Part shown: in pieces, positions 52,206-64,000 of the stretch
Layout of the letters: every line of letters begins with the position of its first letter
Numbering within the stretch: position 1 is the first letter of the stretch
Assembly: GCA_023079485.1 (NCBI GenBank)
Contig: CM041084.1
Span: 33,764,609-33,828,608 of the forward strand
Direction of reading: 5' to 3'
Source: Archilochus colubris
Taxonomy: Eukaryota; Chordata; Aves; Apodiformes; Trochilidae
DNA length: 64,000 nucleotides
Notes under the pieces: generated by a model
What the model was told of the DNA's origin: nothing
What the model saw: only the letters and a program-made list of their open reading frames with translations
Database searches by the model: none
Program-made: the position numbers and the translations under genes

Positions 52206-53129
52206 ACGACAAACATTGCCAGCCAAAAAGTGAAAATATCAGCCATTTTACATTAAACAGTCAATGCCACAAATTAAATAAAAAAGGACTAAAAAATGCA
52301 AGGCAAAACACACCTTTTCATCCGAGCAGAGTTTCAATATTTGGTTGCAGACATTTCAGTAATAACAAACTACTTATTTAATGATTTCTTACAGAGACAA
52401 ATAGTAAGTTCTTACAGAAGAAAAGGAATGCAATAGCACACATCACCTAAAAATGCCTTCTAAAAGTGCTTTGTATTGTTAAAGGGGGATTTTATATTAT
52501 ACCATATTTTATAGGTAGCTACTGCATTTCAGCGTATCTTGAAATTTCCTTTTGAATACAATGTGTAGCTATTAATTTTTGCACTAGCCTTTTTCAAGAA
52601 AACATAGTATGTTCATAAATGCTATGTTCTAATTTGATTTTGTATCCTTAAGAAGCTTTAGGTGAATTTGATAGTGCTGAATCCTTAATTTACTGGTTTG
52701 TAAATGGCTTTCAAAAACATTTTCAAAGTTGCATATTTTAATAAATGGGTTTCTTTAATTAAATGAAAGTGCCATAAACTGTCCATGTGTGACTAAAAAA
52801 CAAGAGCTGTGTTAAATTAGAAGTGCAGTATCTTACTAATGCTAACAAATTAGATCTGCCTTCAGGATAGAGTATTCCTCTTTTTAATGTGTCAGAATAC
52901 TATGGTGGTGATAGGAATGGAACAGTCATGCTAAATCAGCTTTTCAAAATTAATATTTCTTTGCAATCAATTAGGAATGAAATTTAAAATTTAAACACAT
53001 ACTGAGTACAAGCACTCCTGCACAGCATTATCTCTTCCCATAAATAAGCTCATTTTAGAGACATGATCTTTTTGCCAATATTACATGAAATTACATGGTA
53101 AATATTGAAATAAAATGTTTATTAAGTAT

Positions 53130-53560
53130 TACTTGGCCTAATTTTTTTGCAAGGTCGCACTTAATCTTTATTCTTCCATAATCAGTATTTATTGTGTGAC
53201 CCTGACAGCTTGCTACTGCTGTGATAAATTATCTGACTCAAGTCAGATTAAAAATGCAGCCCTGAATCCTAATTATCTCAGCAGATCCGCCTAGTAATAG
53301 CGTTTCTTGTCAATTCAGGAATCACAGCATGGGTGTCAATTGCAACAAACTCCAAAGCCCCACTCTGAAGCAGGCTCCCCAGAACGCTTTCTTATCTGCC
53401 ATATGTAAATCTCAGATGCTCTGTACCCTTGGTGACCTTTTATTAGCAAACTGACAAAATGATAAAGCTAGTCATGGCAAAACTCCCACTACTAGACAAT
53501 TATCCACTACAGTTCCAGACCGTGGGAGATCAACAAGACAGTGTTAATTGTGATGCATTT
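53130..53560. promoter_or_regulatory. Candidate conserved non-coding element (possible enhancer)
   Basis: A stretch of complex, balanced-composition sequence between simple repeats. It has closely spaced motif-like words: GATAAATTATC (53222-53232), the near-palindrome ATCTGACTCAAGTCAGAT (53231-53248), CCTAATTATCTC, and CCATATGTAAAT (53399-53410). Such texture is typical of developmental enhancers in vertebrate introns, but conservation could not be tested here. Confidence 0.3.
53231..53248. repeat. 8-bp inverted repeat with 2-nt centre
   Basis: ATCTGACT and AGTCAGAT flank CA. It lies inside the candidate element and may be a dimeric factor site. Confidence 0.9.
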
Positions 53561-53767
53561 TATTGACTTCCCCTGCTAACGGACCCTACAGGTCATCCAA
53601 ACTGGTAGGGTTAGGCATTTATTTCACATCAGAAAGAGATAGGAACACAATTTCGACCCACAGGAGGCGAGTTTCTATCCTTTGTTTTTCTTCTTCAGTA
53701 TGATGCCCATCATTTGTTTTTAAAAAGACTCATGAAACAATTTATATACTTTTAAAACATGCATATA

Positions 53768-53818
53768 AAATATATATATATATATATATACACACACACG
53801 TATCTCTCTCTCTCTCTC
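53768..53818. repeat. Compound (TA)n(CA)n(TC)n microsatellite
   Basis: About eleven TA units, then five CA units, then GTA and about eight TC units. It is probably polymorphic. Confidence 0.95.
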
Positions 53819-56192
53819 AAGTACTAGTGTCAGGAAGGAATAACTGACAAAACTGAGATGCCCCTGAGAAACCAAACAGAACTCCTTCCCATTGCATTAC
53901 CATCCTCAAAACCATAAAGAGAACTTAGAAACTCATCAAGTGAGAACTGGATTCAGACTCCAGGACACATTATTGAGGCAGACAAAAAGAACACAGGTAA
54001 GTAAAAAAAAAAAATTAAAACCAAGTAACCCTTTCACCCACAAATACTATCTAATAGCATTAGGATACTGCAACATACTTCTGCCCATGCAAACAGGTAT
54101 TTCTACAGAACCACTCTGCAAACTCACATCTTGCAGTGCCTCCATTAAAATGGCTATAAGGCTAATAAGTAAGGCCAAGAGAGAAACAAGTTGAAAATTG
54201 TCTAGCATAGTTCAATCTTCCTCCTCCCTCTGAGCTTCTCAGGGACTACTATACCAGAATATCATCCAAGAAGTTTACAACACACCCACAGATGTTGCAC
54301 TAGAGATTTGAAATTGGAAAAGGCTGCTCTGATTTTGGCACTAGTCACTTCATTCCAGCTACCTTCTGGCTGGCTGCAGTTGACAAAAGCATCAGGCTCT
54401 GCAGGACACAGTATCAATCAAAACCCTGTCATTTAAGAAGCTGATGCATATTTACATCGTAATACAGTTTATTTCTGAAAGCACAACTTGGCCACTGAAA
54501 CTACTTAGGATTTTCTCAATTGCATGCAATTAGAGATTTGGAGAATGCACGCTGAGCTACAACTCCTACAGTCTGGTTGCCAAGGATATGGATGTTTAAA
54601 CACTGCTAGAAAGAGCTAAACTATGACAATGTGCTGCGTTCTGGGAAGATATTCTTACGTGACTCTGACAACCGGCACTCCCATGTCATCAGCTCCTGCA
54701 AGAGACGTGTGTATCACAGAGAAGAAAAAATAAGAGGAAAAAGAATGTCTCTGGTTCAGTCAGTTCCCAATACGCATTTGCTACTCTCAAGTGGATAAAA
54801 TTTGTATCTTCTTGAAGAAAATGAAAGACTGATGAACTCTTTGGATGGACTCTTTTCTCACTCAAATGAATGAGAAAGAAGTAAATCATGAGAAAAAGAA
54901 ATTTTACAGGACAGACAGAAAAACTATGAAGCACATGAGATTAAAAAAAAAAAAGCCAGAAGCTGGACACTGAATACTTTAACTGAAATGTGGGCTTAAT
55001 AAACGACCCTGACACACAAGAAAAGCCCTTTGCTACATTTTTGTGATTGTCTCCATGTTCAAAACAGTTCTCATTAATGCAACTGCCTTCTCAGTCTGTG
55101 TTGTCCTTTCATTGTTCAATTTTAAGCCCACAAAACACAGCGCCAGCTACTGCAGGATTTAAGATCATAATGGACTGACAACCAGCATGCATACATGAAG
55201 TAAAACTAATACACTGCCTAATTTTGCTCATTATTTAATAAGTTAAGTTCTTCACTCAGTTAAGTTATTCCAAATGCTGAGAAATGAGTATATCTCACTA
55301 GATATAAAAAATTTGTGAGGATTGTGTCAGCTTTTAAATCAAGAAGATGGAACAAATTCAAATGTCTGTACCAAGTTGCGCAACATTCTTCCAATAACAT
55401 ATCCTCTGAAACAGTCTCACAGCAGAAAGGATATGTGGTTCAGATGCACTGGTTCTCTGAAATGAAGCAAGGAGATTGCAATTCCAGCTGCAAATGGATT
55501 GAAATAAATCAAATGATTTTGGAAAAAGAAATAATAAAAACCTTTGAAAGACAGTATTTCAGCACAGCATTATTTCTTCTTTCATAAGTGAGTTCAGTGC
55601 AACAACCTGATCTTTGTGCCAATAGTATGTCAAATTAGTGCAGCAAATATTGAAATCAAGTGCTTCACAAGGTCTGATTTTCTTTCAGGCTGCATTTAAT
55701 CTGGTCATCCTTTAAAAGCACACTTTGTTTCCCTATAAATAAAATGCTCTTCATGGCTCTTTAATGGTTGTCTCATGGCCTCCCTCGCTGAACTACTAGC
55801 TGTTTTCCATATGCACTGGCACAACCATCCTACTTGAAACAAGTGAAACTAAATGCAGATTGAAAGATCCCTATCATTTTGCCTTCTGACAAAAGTCATG
55901 TATCTAGGCAACTTTCTCAATCTTGCTGAAAGTCTTCAGTCTGAAAGTTTAGCACCAAAGATCAGGCTAGACAGATTCCCATTTTTCTTGTGCTTACACA
56001 CATTCAAAAGGAATAACGAAAATGCTTAATTCACATCCACACACCGTGAAGAGCAGAATTTGTGCAGCAAGCTGTAGCTGCATCACTTAAAATATTCCTA
56101 CTGTAAGACTATGCTAAAATCAGGTTCCAATTTTTACTCCTTAAATGAGATTACTATAATCATGTTTGGCATCCAGAAGTGCAGATCTATCC

Positions 56193-56214
56193 CGGCCTAA
56201 TCTATATTAGGCCG
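56193..56214. repeat. 9-bp inverted repeat, 4-nt loop
   Basis: CGGCCTAAT at 56193-56201 and ATTAGGCCG at 56206-56214 are exact reverse complements around CTAT. Confidence 0.95.
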
Positions 56215-56636
56215 TTACCCTTTCTGCTTGAGTTATTTTTCATACACAATATACTGCATACATCCAACGTGGTTTGTATTCCACAGAATACATTCCAGGC
56301 AACAAAATCTACAGTGTTGGAGGTCCTTCATTTAGACTTCAGCCCTATCAGCACTGCTCCGATGGCTTTCTAGTGTTGCATCTGTGCTCTTACATGAGAA
56401 GCAGAGATGGGAGGGGGATTCCTCAGCTGCAGAAGGGGAAACCAGAAGAGCCAATAGTGAAGGAAGGCAATCCTCTCTGGTTTATTGCTTCCTTTTCCCT
56501 CGGTAGCACAGCGCATATATAAAAGTTTGCCTTTGACCCAGCTCCTCCCATACTGCTGGAAGACCACACACCCTTGCCTGTAGATCTGCTGCATATGATC
56601 ATGCTCCTGCCAAGGGACAGGGTGGCTACATACCCA

Positions 56637-56768
56637 AAACCAAACCAAACCAACAAACAAACAAAAAAACCCCAAACCAAACAAAAAACAAAACAACAAC
56701 AAAAAAAACCCAAACAAACCCAAAAGCAACAACCAAAAACAACCACAAAAAAAAAAAAAAAAAAAAAG
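56637..56768. repeat. A/C-only low-complexity tract (CAAA/CCAAA)n ending in poly-A
   Basis: About 130 bases almost wholly A and C on the plus strand, ending in a run of 20 or so As. On the minus strand it yields a Phe/Gly/Leu-rich artificial frame (56370-56798) that I do not take as coding. Confidence 0.92.
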
Positions 56769-57269
56769 GAAGAAAGGTTTTATAGCAAAATGCTGCAATT
56801 GTTAAAATCAGATGCCTCGGAGAACATATGGCCCTTAATCCTTCGTGGTTTTTTTAACTATTAGTGATATCCTTATTAAAACACTTAGTGGTTGTATCTG
56901 TAATTGAAATAAATTTCACAGAAGACATAAGCTGGCAAGGTTTCTTAGAGCAAACTCTCAAGAGGCACACTACCAAAAAAAAAAATGTGAACCTAGAATT
57001 AGTTTGCAACTGACTACTTGGTGGCCAACACTGTAACTTGTGGTGTTTTAGCAGCTAGGCACATGGGACAGACAACTGGGCATCTATAGTCCAAAGCCCT
57101 CGTTTATTTTAAGCACAGCACTGCTACCACACATTACTGCAGTAAGGTTTTTAGGAACAATAACCTGCTAGCGAAGAACTGATAATGGAAGAGATCTTAG
57201 ACCTCTGCAAGTATCAACTTTCTCCTTTCAAAGAAAATAACCACAGCCATGAAACAGCAATCTCCAGTT

Positions 57270-57437
57270 TTCCAGAAAAGCAACTGGAGATTCTAGTGAT
57301 CAATGAGCACAAAAGGAACCATCACAGCAGCAACAAAGGCTGCTCCTGGCTTGTGCTGCATTTATTACGATGGCAGCCAGCAGGTTCAGGGAAGCCATTA
57401 CTATCCCCTCTGTAGTACTCGTGAGGACAGATATGGA
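57270..57437. repeat. Local duplication, copy 1
   Basis: This segment aligns without gaps to 57840-58007 at a constant offset of 570 bp. Over 57281-57430 I count 17 mismatches in 150 bases (about 89% identity), mostly transitions. On the minus strand both copies keep one open frame with a hydrophobic run (here EGIVMASLNLLAAIVIN), a run of four Cys, and a stop at the same place. No known family is assigned. Confidence 0.92.
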
Positions 57438-57839
57438 CAGATCCAGTTCTCACACACTGTCTCCATGTCTGCCAAGTACAGGACATCATCTAGAGAATGA
57501 CAGGAAGGTATCCAGTTTCTCCAACTCGCTGCTTCTAAAGCCACAGGCTTTCCTTTCGCAATGTTCTGCTCTCTGCAGCACTTCCCTGGAGATCTGGAAA
57601 AAGCCACAGCTGGTGGAGTCCCTCTGCAGCAGCAGCAGAGCTTGGTGTACTTTTAAAAAATCTGTATCAAGCAGTCCCAAACAATTTTAAACTTGGCTTC
57701 CACTAAAGGGTCTACTTTCTTCTAAAAGATATTGCCCCCTTGCAACCACACCATTGATCCCAGAAGGTTTCTTGGGTGGCAGAAACCACTGCAAAGTCTT
57801 CTATCCAGGATAGAATAATACTATGGTGAGGTAGAAACT
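57438..57839 (-). other. JAZF1: Spacer between the two duplicated copies
   Basis: About 400 bp of unique sequence that is not itself repeated after the second copy, so the arrangement is a spaced duplication and not a clean tandem array. No recognised gene lies here. Confidence 0.7.
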
Positions 57840-58007
57840 TTTCAGAAAAGCAACTGGGGATTCTGGCCATCAATAAGCACAAAAGGAACCATCACAGCAG
57901 CAACAAAAGCTGCTTGTGGTTTGTGCTGCATTGATTATGGTGGCAGCCAGCAGGTTCAGTGAAGCCATTACCATCCCCTCCGTAGCACTCGTGGGGACAG
58001 ATCTGGA
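57840..58007. repeat. Local duplication, copy 2
   Basis: Second copy of the 57270-57437 segment. On the minus strand the shared frame reads EGMVMASLNLLAATIIN and continues to a CCCCDGSFCAY end before a stop. A TTCCAG acceptor-like end lies at the minus-strand 5' edge of the similarity (about 58004-58009). The frame starts farther upstream, at 58064. It could be an exon-like or mobile-element-derived unit, or chance. Confidence 0.9.
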
Positions 58008-61000
58008 AGAGTCTGTGCAGTGCCATACTTCTGCAGTGCCAACAAAGGAGTGATAAAACTCCATGACCTGAAATACAGATATCTGTGATTAAAGAATAGT
58101 CCTAGAAAAACTATGTTAAAACTTCCACTGTATTTGTAAGTGAAGAGCCCCAGCTTCCTGCTGAGGTCTGGGTAATAGGATTACCCAGGCTCTATCAATT
58201 ACACTATCAAAACAGAGCTCCTCTTTGATGTTAAGTACTTTAGGATTACCATATGGAAGGAAAAAAAAAAAGTTTATCCAACTCTGCTACATGTAAAATG
58301 TTACCTAGTGAGAGACCAGTGTACATTATTTTCTTAGCACTGTACTCCTCCTCTGTGGTTTCATTATGTGACATTTTCATTCATTCCAATATAAAGTATG
58401 TTTTAGAGCATTCGGAGCTGTAACACACAGACACATTAATCACCAGCCTAATACATGTCCTGTGTAGTAGCTTTATTATCGTTTGAAAGCAGAGCTGTAA
58501 AAATAGAGAAACTGTGATCTTTTATGCTATCCTTTAATAAAGTTATTTTAAAAATGCTATAAAATTGGTTTCAGTTTTTTTTCCAAGCTACAGCTTAATG
58601 CAACTAACTCTTGTATATTCAAAACATTAAAGTCTGAATAAGTAGTTTTAAAAGTCCCTGTAGACTTGTAATCTAGCAACAGTGAAGAACTCTAACCACT
58701 AGAGACAGAAATGGGAAGGAATCCTGAGTTTCAAGTTACAAAACACGCTTGTTCTTTTGTCATTCTGAAGGGGCACTGCCTTGCAAAGTACTCTCACTCC
58801 TGTGATAAATTTTAAATGTCTATTCCTGTATGCCAATATACACGTATTTAGGATAAGGGTAGGTTGACTTTTTTCCTTCCTTCTTCTTCAGGCTCAGTAT
58901 GACTTCACCTAATGAGTATTTTATGCTTGCCAGAACTGTGTCAATGTAATACAGTCTTAGTAGACCTGTGTCCTCCTTCATGCAAGGCATGAAGCAGACA
59001 AGCCACTGAGGACAAGCATCTTTTCCTTTGTCAGCACAAGCAACAGGGACTTGAATGGAGGAGCACCTTCTATTTCCCAGGGGGAATGTGCTTCCAGTGA
59101 TACACACTGCCACTGTTCCCTTCCCTCCCTGATCCTTCTCCAGATGCACAAGGGTACCTCTCTGCACATTTATGGCTTTGAAAATATATCACTTTCAAAG
59201 ACAGACCTGAAACCTCAACTCGATTTGGAACAAAGCCAAAGTGTTACAAAAATCTATGCTGGTAAAAAAGAACTGGCAGTAAGCTTCAAACCTGGTCTGC
59301 TCATTATTGTGCCACTCTGTCTTAGCCTCTTCAAGTGGTGGCAATGCACATTCATTGATGAGAAGACAGTGTACTCCACATCTATGCCTTAGGCAAGCAA
59401 GCCCTTGTGGACAGAAATCTGCCACAACTGCAATTCCCCTGATAGGAGATGCAGTTGAGCCATTTGCATGAACTCCAGTCAGGCTTAAAGAGGATGTTTT
59501 TCTAACTAGAGATGATTCATTGCTATAAAACAAGGACAGTCGCAAAAGACTTTGATCATTCCAGCGACAAAACTGCCCCTCAGCTCTGTATGAAACAACC
59601 ACCCACACATTCCCAGTGTTAGAGGACAGGCCTCTGGCTGGAACACTGGTGGGCTTTTTGTGACCACTAACCCGAAGCAAGAAACACTTCTGCCACCTTC
59701 CAAAGATTCTCAAAATTTCTCAACTTCCTACCCAGCAAAAATTAAAATTAGAGCCAGAATATAACTTGCAGCTCATCAGCTATAATTTTCAATCTATCAT
59801 TCACTAGGTCTCTCAACATCCAGAAATTTCACCTTGGGCTCAAAGAAGTTTCTTTCTAGACAGATCAATGAGAAACTACAGGCTTTTGTATTAAGTTTGA
59901 GTTGGGCAAAGCAGGGTCTTTATAAGAAATTAGTGTAGGTGAGAAACAGTTATAATCTTTTTCAGGGAAGACTGAAGCAATGACATCTCTGACAAGGCCC
60001 CTGGGCTGAATTAACCACTGGGAAGTATTTTGAGACAGATCTCATTAGTGGCCTACCACAATCTGTGACCAAACCCATCCAAAGTGGTGGCCAAATGGAG
60101 ATGGTGACTGTTTTCTTACAGTGCCTTGTCCGAAGCAAGTGTTCCTCTGAAATCACCAAGGAGCTGAGGTTGCTCAGTATACTGGAAGGCAGCAACTTAC
60201 ATGGCATTGACAATCGTGAGGCAAATCTCCCCCTTCCTCTCTACCTCTCTTCTGCAATTTTTATTTTAATTTTTTTTTCTTTTTAAACCAGAGCTATTCT
60301 GAACTTCTGAAATTGAAAACAATTTATCAAAACAATGACCAAATTTAACTCATACTTTATTGAGCCCCTTAATTGGTGGAAAAAAAAAAGAGGAATTAAT
60401 TCACTTTTATTTTTACATCTGGTAAAAAGTATGGAATTTGGGTATTTTGTGCCAAGTTTTCACTGGAAATGATTTTTTACATCCAAGTAATAGATGACTA
60501 GGGAAATGGAGTGGCTTAAAATGCAAATGGGAGGATATTAATTATTGTTGTTATTGGGACATTTACAAGAATAGTATGGCACTATTTTAGAACCAGTAAT
60601 TTTTAATCTTTTAAAACTACTGTAACAAAAATAGAACTAGAGTAAAAACAAGCATTAAAAAGTGAATTCCCATAATGTTTTAGTTTATTTTGTCTGAAAA
60701 TTTATTTGAAGTCTGGAAATGCCTGGTGCATGTATCCAGTATTTTATAACAATTTGTTCAACAAGAATGGCAGTATTTTAACAAGGTGAAACAATTTCAT
60801 GATTAAAGCACTGCCTGCTTCATCAGTACTAAAGAGCTCATGGAAAAATATCTAATATTTATAAGGCAAAGACTCATAATTTAACTGCTGAAAACAAATG
60901 AAAAGTGTAATTCTTTTTTGCTGCTTTAGTGGTAGCATGTGGTGATAGCAAAGCATTAGCATAAACCAGAACTTGCTCCCACTTTTCTTTCCAGGCATGT

Positions 61001-62643
61001 AACAAATATCTGATGGCTATGCAAATTTCACCCAAAGCAAAGTTGTCCCAGCTGGCAAGCCATACATTAAAAGGTAAATTACAAAAAGCTGAGGCCATCT
61101 GGACTAAAATATTCTCCTGTCAGTAGGATTTCAAGCTCACTAATTCCGCAGAAATAAGGACAATATATTAAGTGTGGACAATAATACTTTGAGGTGTGGG
61201 CTTTTTACCAATCACTATTAAAAACATGAAATTAAAAGATGAGAAGGGACTGCAAACTAATTTTGGTGTTTTCTTGGAATATAATTTTTGAAGCTTACAG
61301 AGCCTAATTTTAGTATTATTCTATACATACAACACATTGAAGTTCATAAATTGTTTTGCATATTATCTGACAAATGGCAAATTCAGGGAGCTAATAATCT
61401 AAGCTATTATATGACTGCCAAGCACAAAGAATTTGAAAGAAGTCTCCCAGCATATACATTTTCACACAGCTGTTAGTCCTGTTTGTTTCTGTGCAGGCTC
61501 TTACTGGAAAGCAACCCTTGATGGAGCACCTTGATTGTTTTATTTCTTGTTAAAACCAGATTACCAAAGCAGAAAAAATGTGTAGGAAAATGAACAACTG
61601 AGGGCAGAAAAACTAATCAAACCTTTCTAAATCAGAGCAGTCTTTCCACTTATGTTAGTGGAAATTTCTGCATTTAATTTACATTAAGTTGCCCATCGTG
61701 TCCAGTCTTGAAAAAACTAATCGGTGTGTTACGTATCGTGGAATTTAAAGTAACATCTGTTTCATTGAAATTAAATTAACATACTTGCATTTGATTAGCT
61801 TATTAACAGTAATTCTCAATATGCTGCAGGAACAGACACCAACTGGAGAGATGCAGTTGACAACACCACCTGTCTGATATAAAGTACTTTTTATCATAGA
61901 CATGAAGGAATCTGTCAACAGTCAGCCAAAGCATCAGTCAGATGAGGAAGTGATATAGGGGCAGAACGACTCACTTCAGACTGCAAAGCAGATAACTGAT
62001 AGGATGGGGAACAGAACCTGTACATCTTGACTTGCAGCTTCATACCTTTGCTAACAGTTTTCCCAAAAGTCAAATAATGCCAGGAAAGAGCAGTAACATT
62101 AACACGGACAGTATTTAAAGAAAAACACATTTAGGTATTTTACATGCTGGAAATATTTATTATTCCCATCCTCTTAATTCCCACAGAAAACATTTCCCAT
62201 TTCCTCCCCACATGAGATAAACAGAAAAATTGAAAGTGTACATTCATCTTAACTTGGCTACTGTCAGTGATTTTCTCTTTGTTAACAGCAATTAAAACAG
62301 TCTTCAACAAAAGAGGTACAACAGAAGGCATTTCATCCAAAATACCTTTCTTCCTCTGCAGCTCCCCTAGCAGTGTTTGAAAAATACATATTTTTAGTCT
62401 CAAAGTCATAAGGCATGAACAGGGGTTAAAGGAGAATATGAACGCCTTGTAGACCCCATTTTGTTCTCCTTTCATTCTTCCCTCCTATCTGGTGAGATCC
62501 TATGCTCCTCTATACTGCAGTGAGTCTTTGATATCCTATCACCACCTCTTAACCTACGTGACACTTCTTAAATCTCACAGCATCTCAGAAAATTCAATCT
62601 AAGTCATCAGCTCTGTTCCTATTGCTTCAAGATACTGAGAAAC

Positions 62644-62668
62644 AATGCTCCAAAGAAATGCTCCAAAG
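62644..62668. repeat. 12-bp direct repeat, 13-bp offset
   Basis: AATGCTCCAAAG at 62644-62655 and again at 62657-62668. Confidence 0.92.
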
Positions 62669-62698
62669 TTTTTCAGGGGAAAAGACAGCACAGGAACG

Positions 62699-62775
62699 AT
62701 CTGAATTGCAGTAATTTCATTTGAAATTGTTGACTACCTGCAACAGGCACAATCTGAGTTGCAGTAATTTTGTTT
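62699..62775. repeat. 24-bp imperfect direct repeat, 53-bp offset
   Basis: ATCTGAATTGCAGTAATTTC (from 62699) and ATCTGAGTTGCAGTAATTTT (from 62752) differ at few bases. They bracket about 29 bp of other sequence. Confidence 0.88.
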
Positions 62776-63689
62776 TCACAGGAAATCAGGAGGGGGAAAA
62801 GGAGAGAACAAATACACAGTGAGGCATCAAGAACTACAAGGCTAATGCTGGTCAGTTCTTACAACTCTGAGATGCTTTGGCTGAATTGCTCCTCAGGGAC
62901 TATCCAGTTTTCTTCTCTTCAAAGCTGTGTCACAGATACGACCATGAAAACACTGCTTTCTGTGAACTGCTGCTGTCACATAGAAGTCTTGCCAGTATGC
63001 CTTCTTTCTACAAATACAGTTTTTAAGGCTTGATATAGAAAAGTGAATGCAAATGGAATTGTCTAACCAACTCCTCAGCGTCACTTGAAAACTGGGGTTA
63101 TAGTTCAGATACTGTGGACTAGTTGTTAAAAGCAGAAAAACTTCAGTTACAAATTAAGCACACAGACCCATCTGAAGGCCCAATGTTCAAGACTGTTACC
63201 ATTTGTCCCTGCAGATACCATTCTCTGTCACAGCTACCACAGGATCCCAATTTCAGCTCCACAGACTTTGCCAGCAGCACACAGTATCCACAGGGAGATG
63301 GGAGCTGAAGAGACATAACTGGAAGACTTGATTTAATTTGGGTGGTTTATTGGATATCTGGGTTCCTCCTAGAATTGTTTCTACCTTATGTTGTTCTTTA
63401 CAACTTCCTTTGATCCCACTACATTATAGCAAGGTATTTAATTTCTCATAGGTGTTTAGTGAATTTCCCAAGTATGAACCAGCAGTTGTGGGAAGTACTG
63501 CAAGGCAAGTCAGAGAGCCAAACACAAGGCCATAGAGAGTTTCCCATTAGGTTATACGGACAGAAAACAAATTGCTTATGACCAGGAAAAATAAAGGAAA
63601 TCTGCTTTCTCTAAACTTGTACATGCCAAGGCTACTCCAAGGTTGCACTACCACAGAGCATGTAGCAGCTGAGCACTGCTCCAGAGAGC

Positions 63690-63711
63690 ATGGAAAGCTG
63701 TAGCTTTCCAT
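63690..63711. repeat. 10-bp inverted repeat, 2-nt centre
   Basis: ATGGAAAGCT at 63690-63699 and AGCTTTCCAT at 63702-63711 around GT. Confidence 0.95.
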
Positions 63712-63771
63712 CAGTACCTAGAGCACTCATTTGGGCCCTTCTTGCCCAGCCAAAAACTTATTAGATGAAGA

Positions 63772-63789
63772 TTAGATTAATTAATCTAA
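63772..63789. repeat. Perfect 18-bp palindrome
   Basis: TTAGATTAATTAATCTAA reads the same on both strands. Its core holds TAATTA, a homeodomain dimer-type site. Confidence 0.95.
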
Positions 63790-64000
63790 CTTTTAAGACT
63801 TACACTCTACTGTTAAGCTTAGTGAAAAACAGCCAGCACATTCCACAACTCTGAATGGCATCAAGTATGGTGGGTTCAGAAACCAGGCTTCCTACATACG
63901 TTTTGAAAGATCACTTCTTATTTATTATTTTTTCTTTTGTCGAATACATTTCCACATATTTTGGAACTAAAGCAGCAGCTTCAAGTGCTCGCGAATTTGG

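Larger units (their letters stand above)
44077..57265 (-). other. JAZF1: JAZF1 intron 2, unique DNA, no gene seen
   Basis: Non-coding stretch. 44280-45500 is somewhat GC-richer but shows no recognisable repeat family or domain. Simple repeats, two inverted repeats and one candidate conserved element are listed separately. I recognise no gene. Confidence 0.6.
58008..64000 (-). other. JAZF1: JAZF1 intron 2 (distal), no gene seen
   Basis: AT-rich unique sequence. The longest frame is 172 codons at 59195-59713, minus strand, with no recognisable domain. Exon 2 of JAZF1 (minus strand, expected to encode the end of the first zinc finger and the segment before YINR) was not seen. Confidence 0.6.

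Noticed and set aside
56370..56798. 142- and 107-codon minus-strand frames rich in Phe, Leu and Gly
   Set aside because: They are translations of the A/C-only simple repeat.
59195..59713. 172-codon minus-strand open frame, the longest outside CR1 apart from the 4.7-kb CR1 frame
   Set aside because: Same strand as JAZF1 but without recognisable family, conserved motif or clear splice sites. It does not match the expected JAZF1 exon 2 sequence.
1..64000. Bacterial-type features such as operons, CRISPR arrays, attachment sites or riboswitches
   Set aside because: The window is vertebrate intron. No such structure was seen on either strand.

Overview
The window looks like bird nuclear DNA: AT-rich, non-coding, with several CR1 LINE fragments (two keep long pieces of the CR1 reverse-transcriptase frame) and one long terminal repeat of a type widespread in bird genomes. 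The bird order cannot be fixed from this window. Two CR1 copies whose predicted C-termini differ at about 7 of 168 residues suggest fairly recent CR1 activity.

I recognise only one protein-coding exon. It is on the minus strand at 19542-19738 and is the third coding exon of JAZF1 (juxtaposed with another zinc finger 1, also called TIP27). It has a canonical acceptor and donor. Its reading frame matches the serine/threonine/proline-rich linker that lies between the N-terminal zinc finger and the C-terminal zinc fingers. The rest of the window is therefore most simply JAZF1 intron: 1-19541 is the start of the intron after this exon, and 19739-64000 is the end of the intron before it. I did not find the neighbouring exons.

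Layout: 1-4528 unique intron. 4529-5312 minus-strand CR1 with an internal deletion. 5313-19541 unique intron with short A/T-rich repeats. 19542-19738 JAZF1 exon. 20940-21058 CR1 3' fragment. 21099-21893 solo LTR, followed by an unassigned segment to 22300. 31040-31330 moderate CpG enrichment, then 31935-32300 a strong CpG-island-like block deep in the intron. 32306-32715 another CR1 3' end. 42620-44076 the longest CR1 copy, plus strand. 52.0-53.8 kb simple repeats around a possible conserved regulatory element. 57.27-58.0 kb two copies of a ~165-bp segment 570 bp apart. The rest is unique non-coding DNA.

No operon, CRISPR array, tRNA, rRNA or bacterial-type system is present, and I found no convincing new molecular system. 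The best leads are the intronic CpG island (possible alternative promoter or unannotated RNA), the 57-kb duplicated segment with a shared minus-strand frame, a perfect 17-bp inverted repeat at 48.4 kb, and a few stretches that look like conserved non-coding elements.
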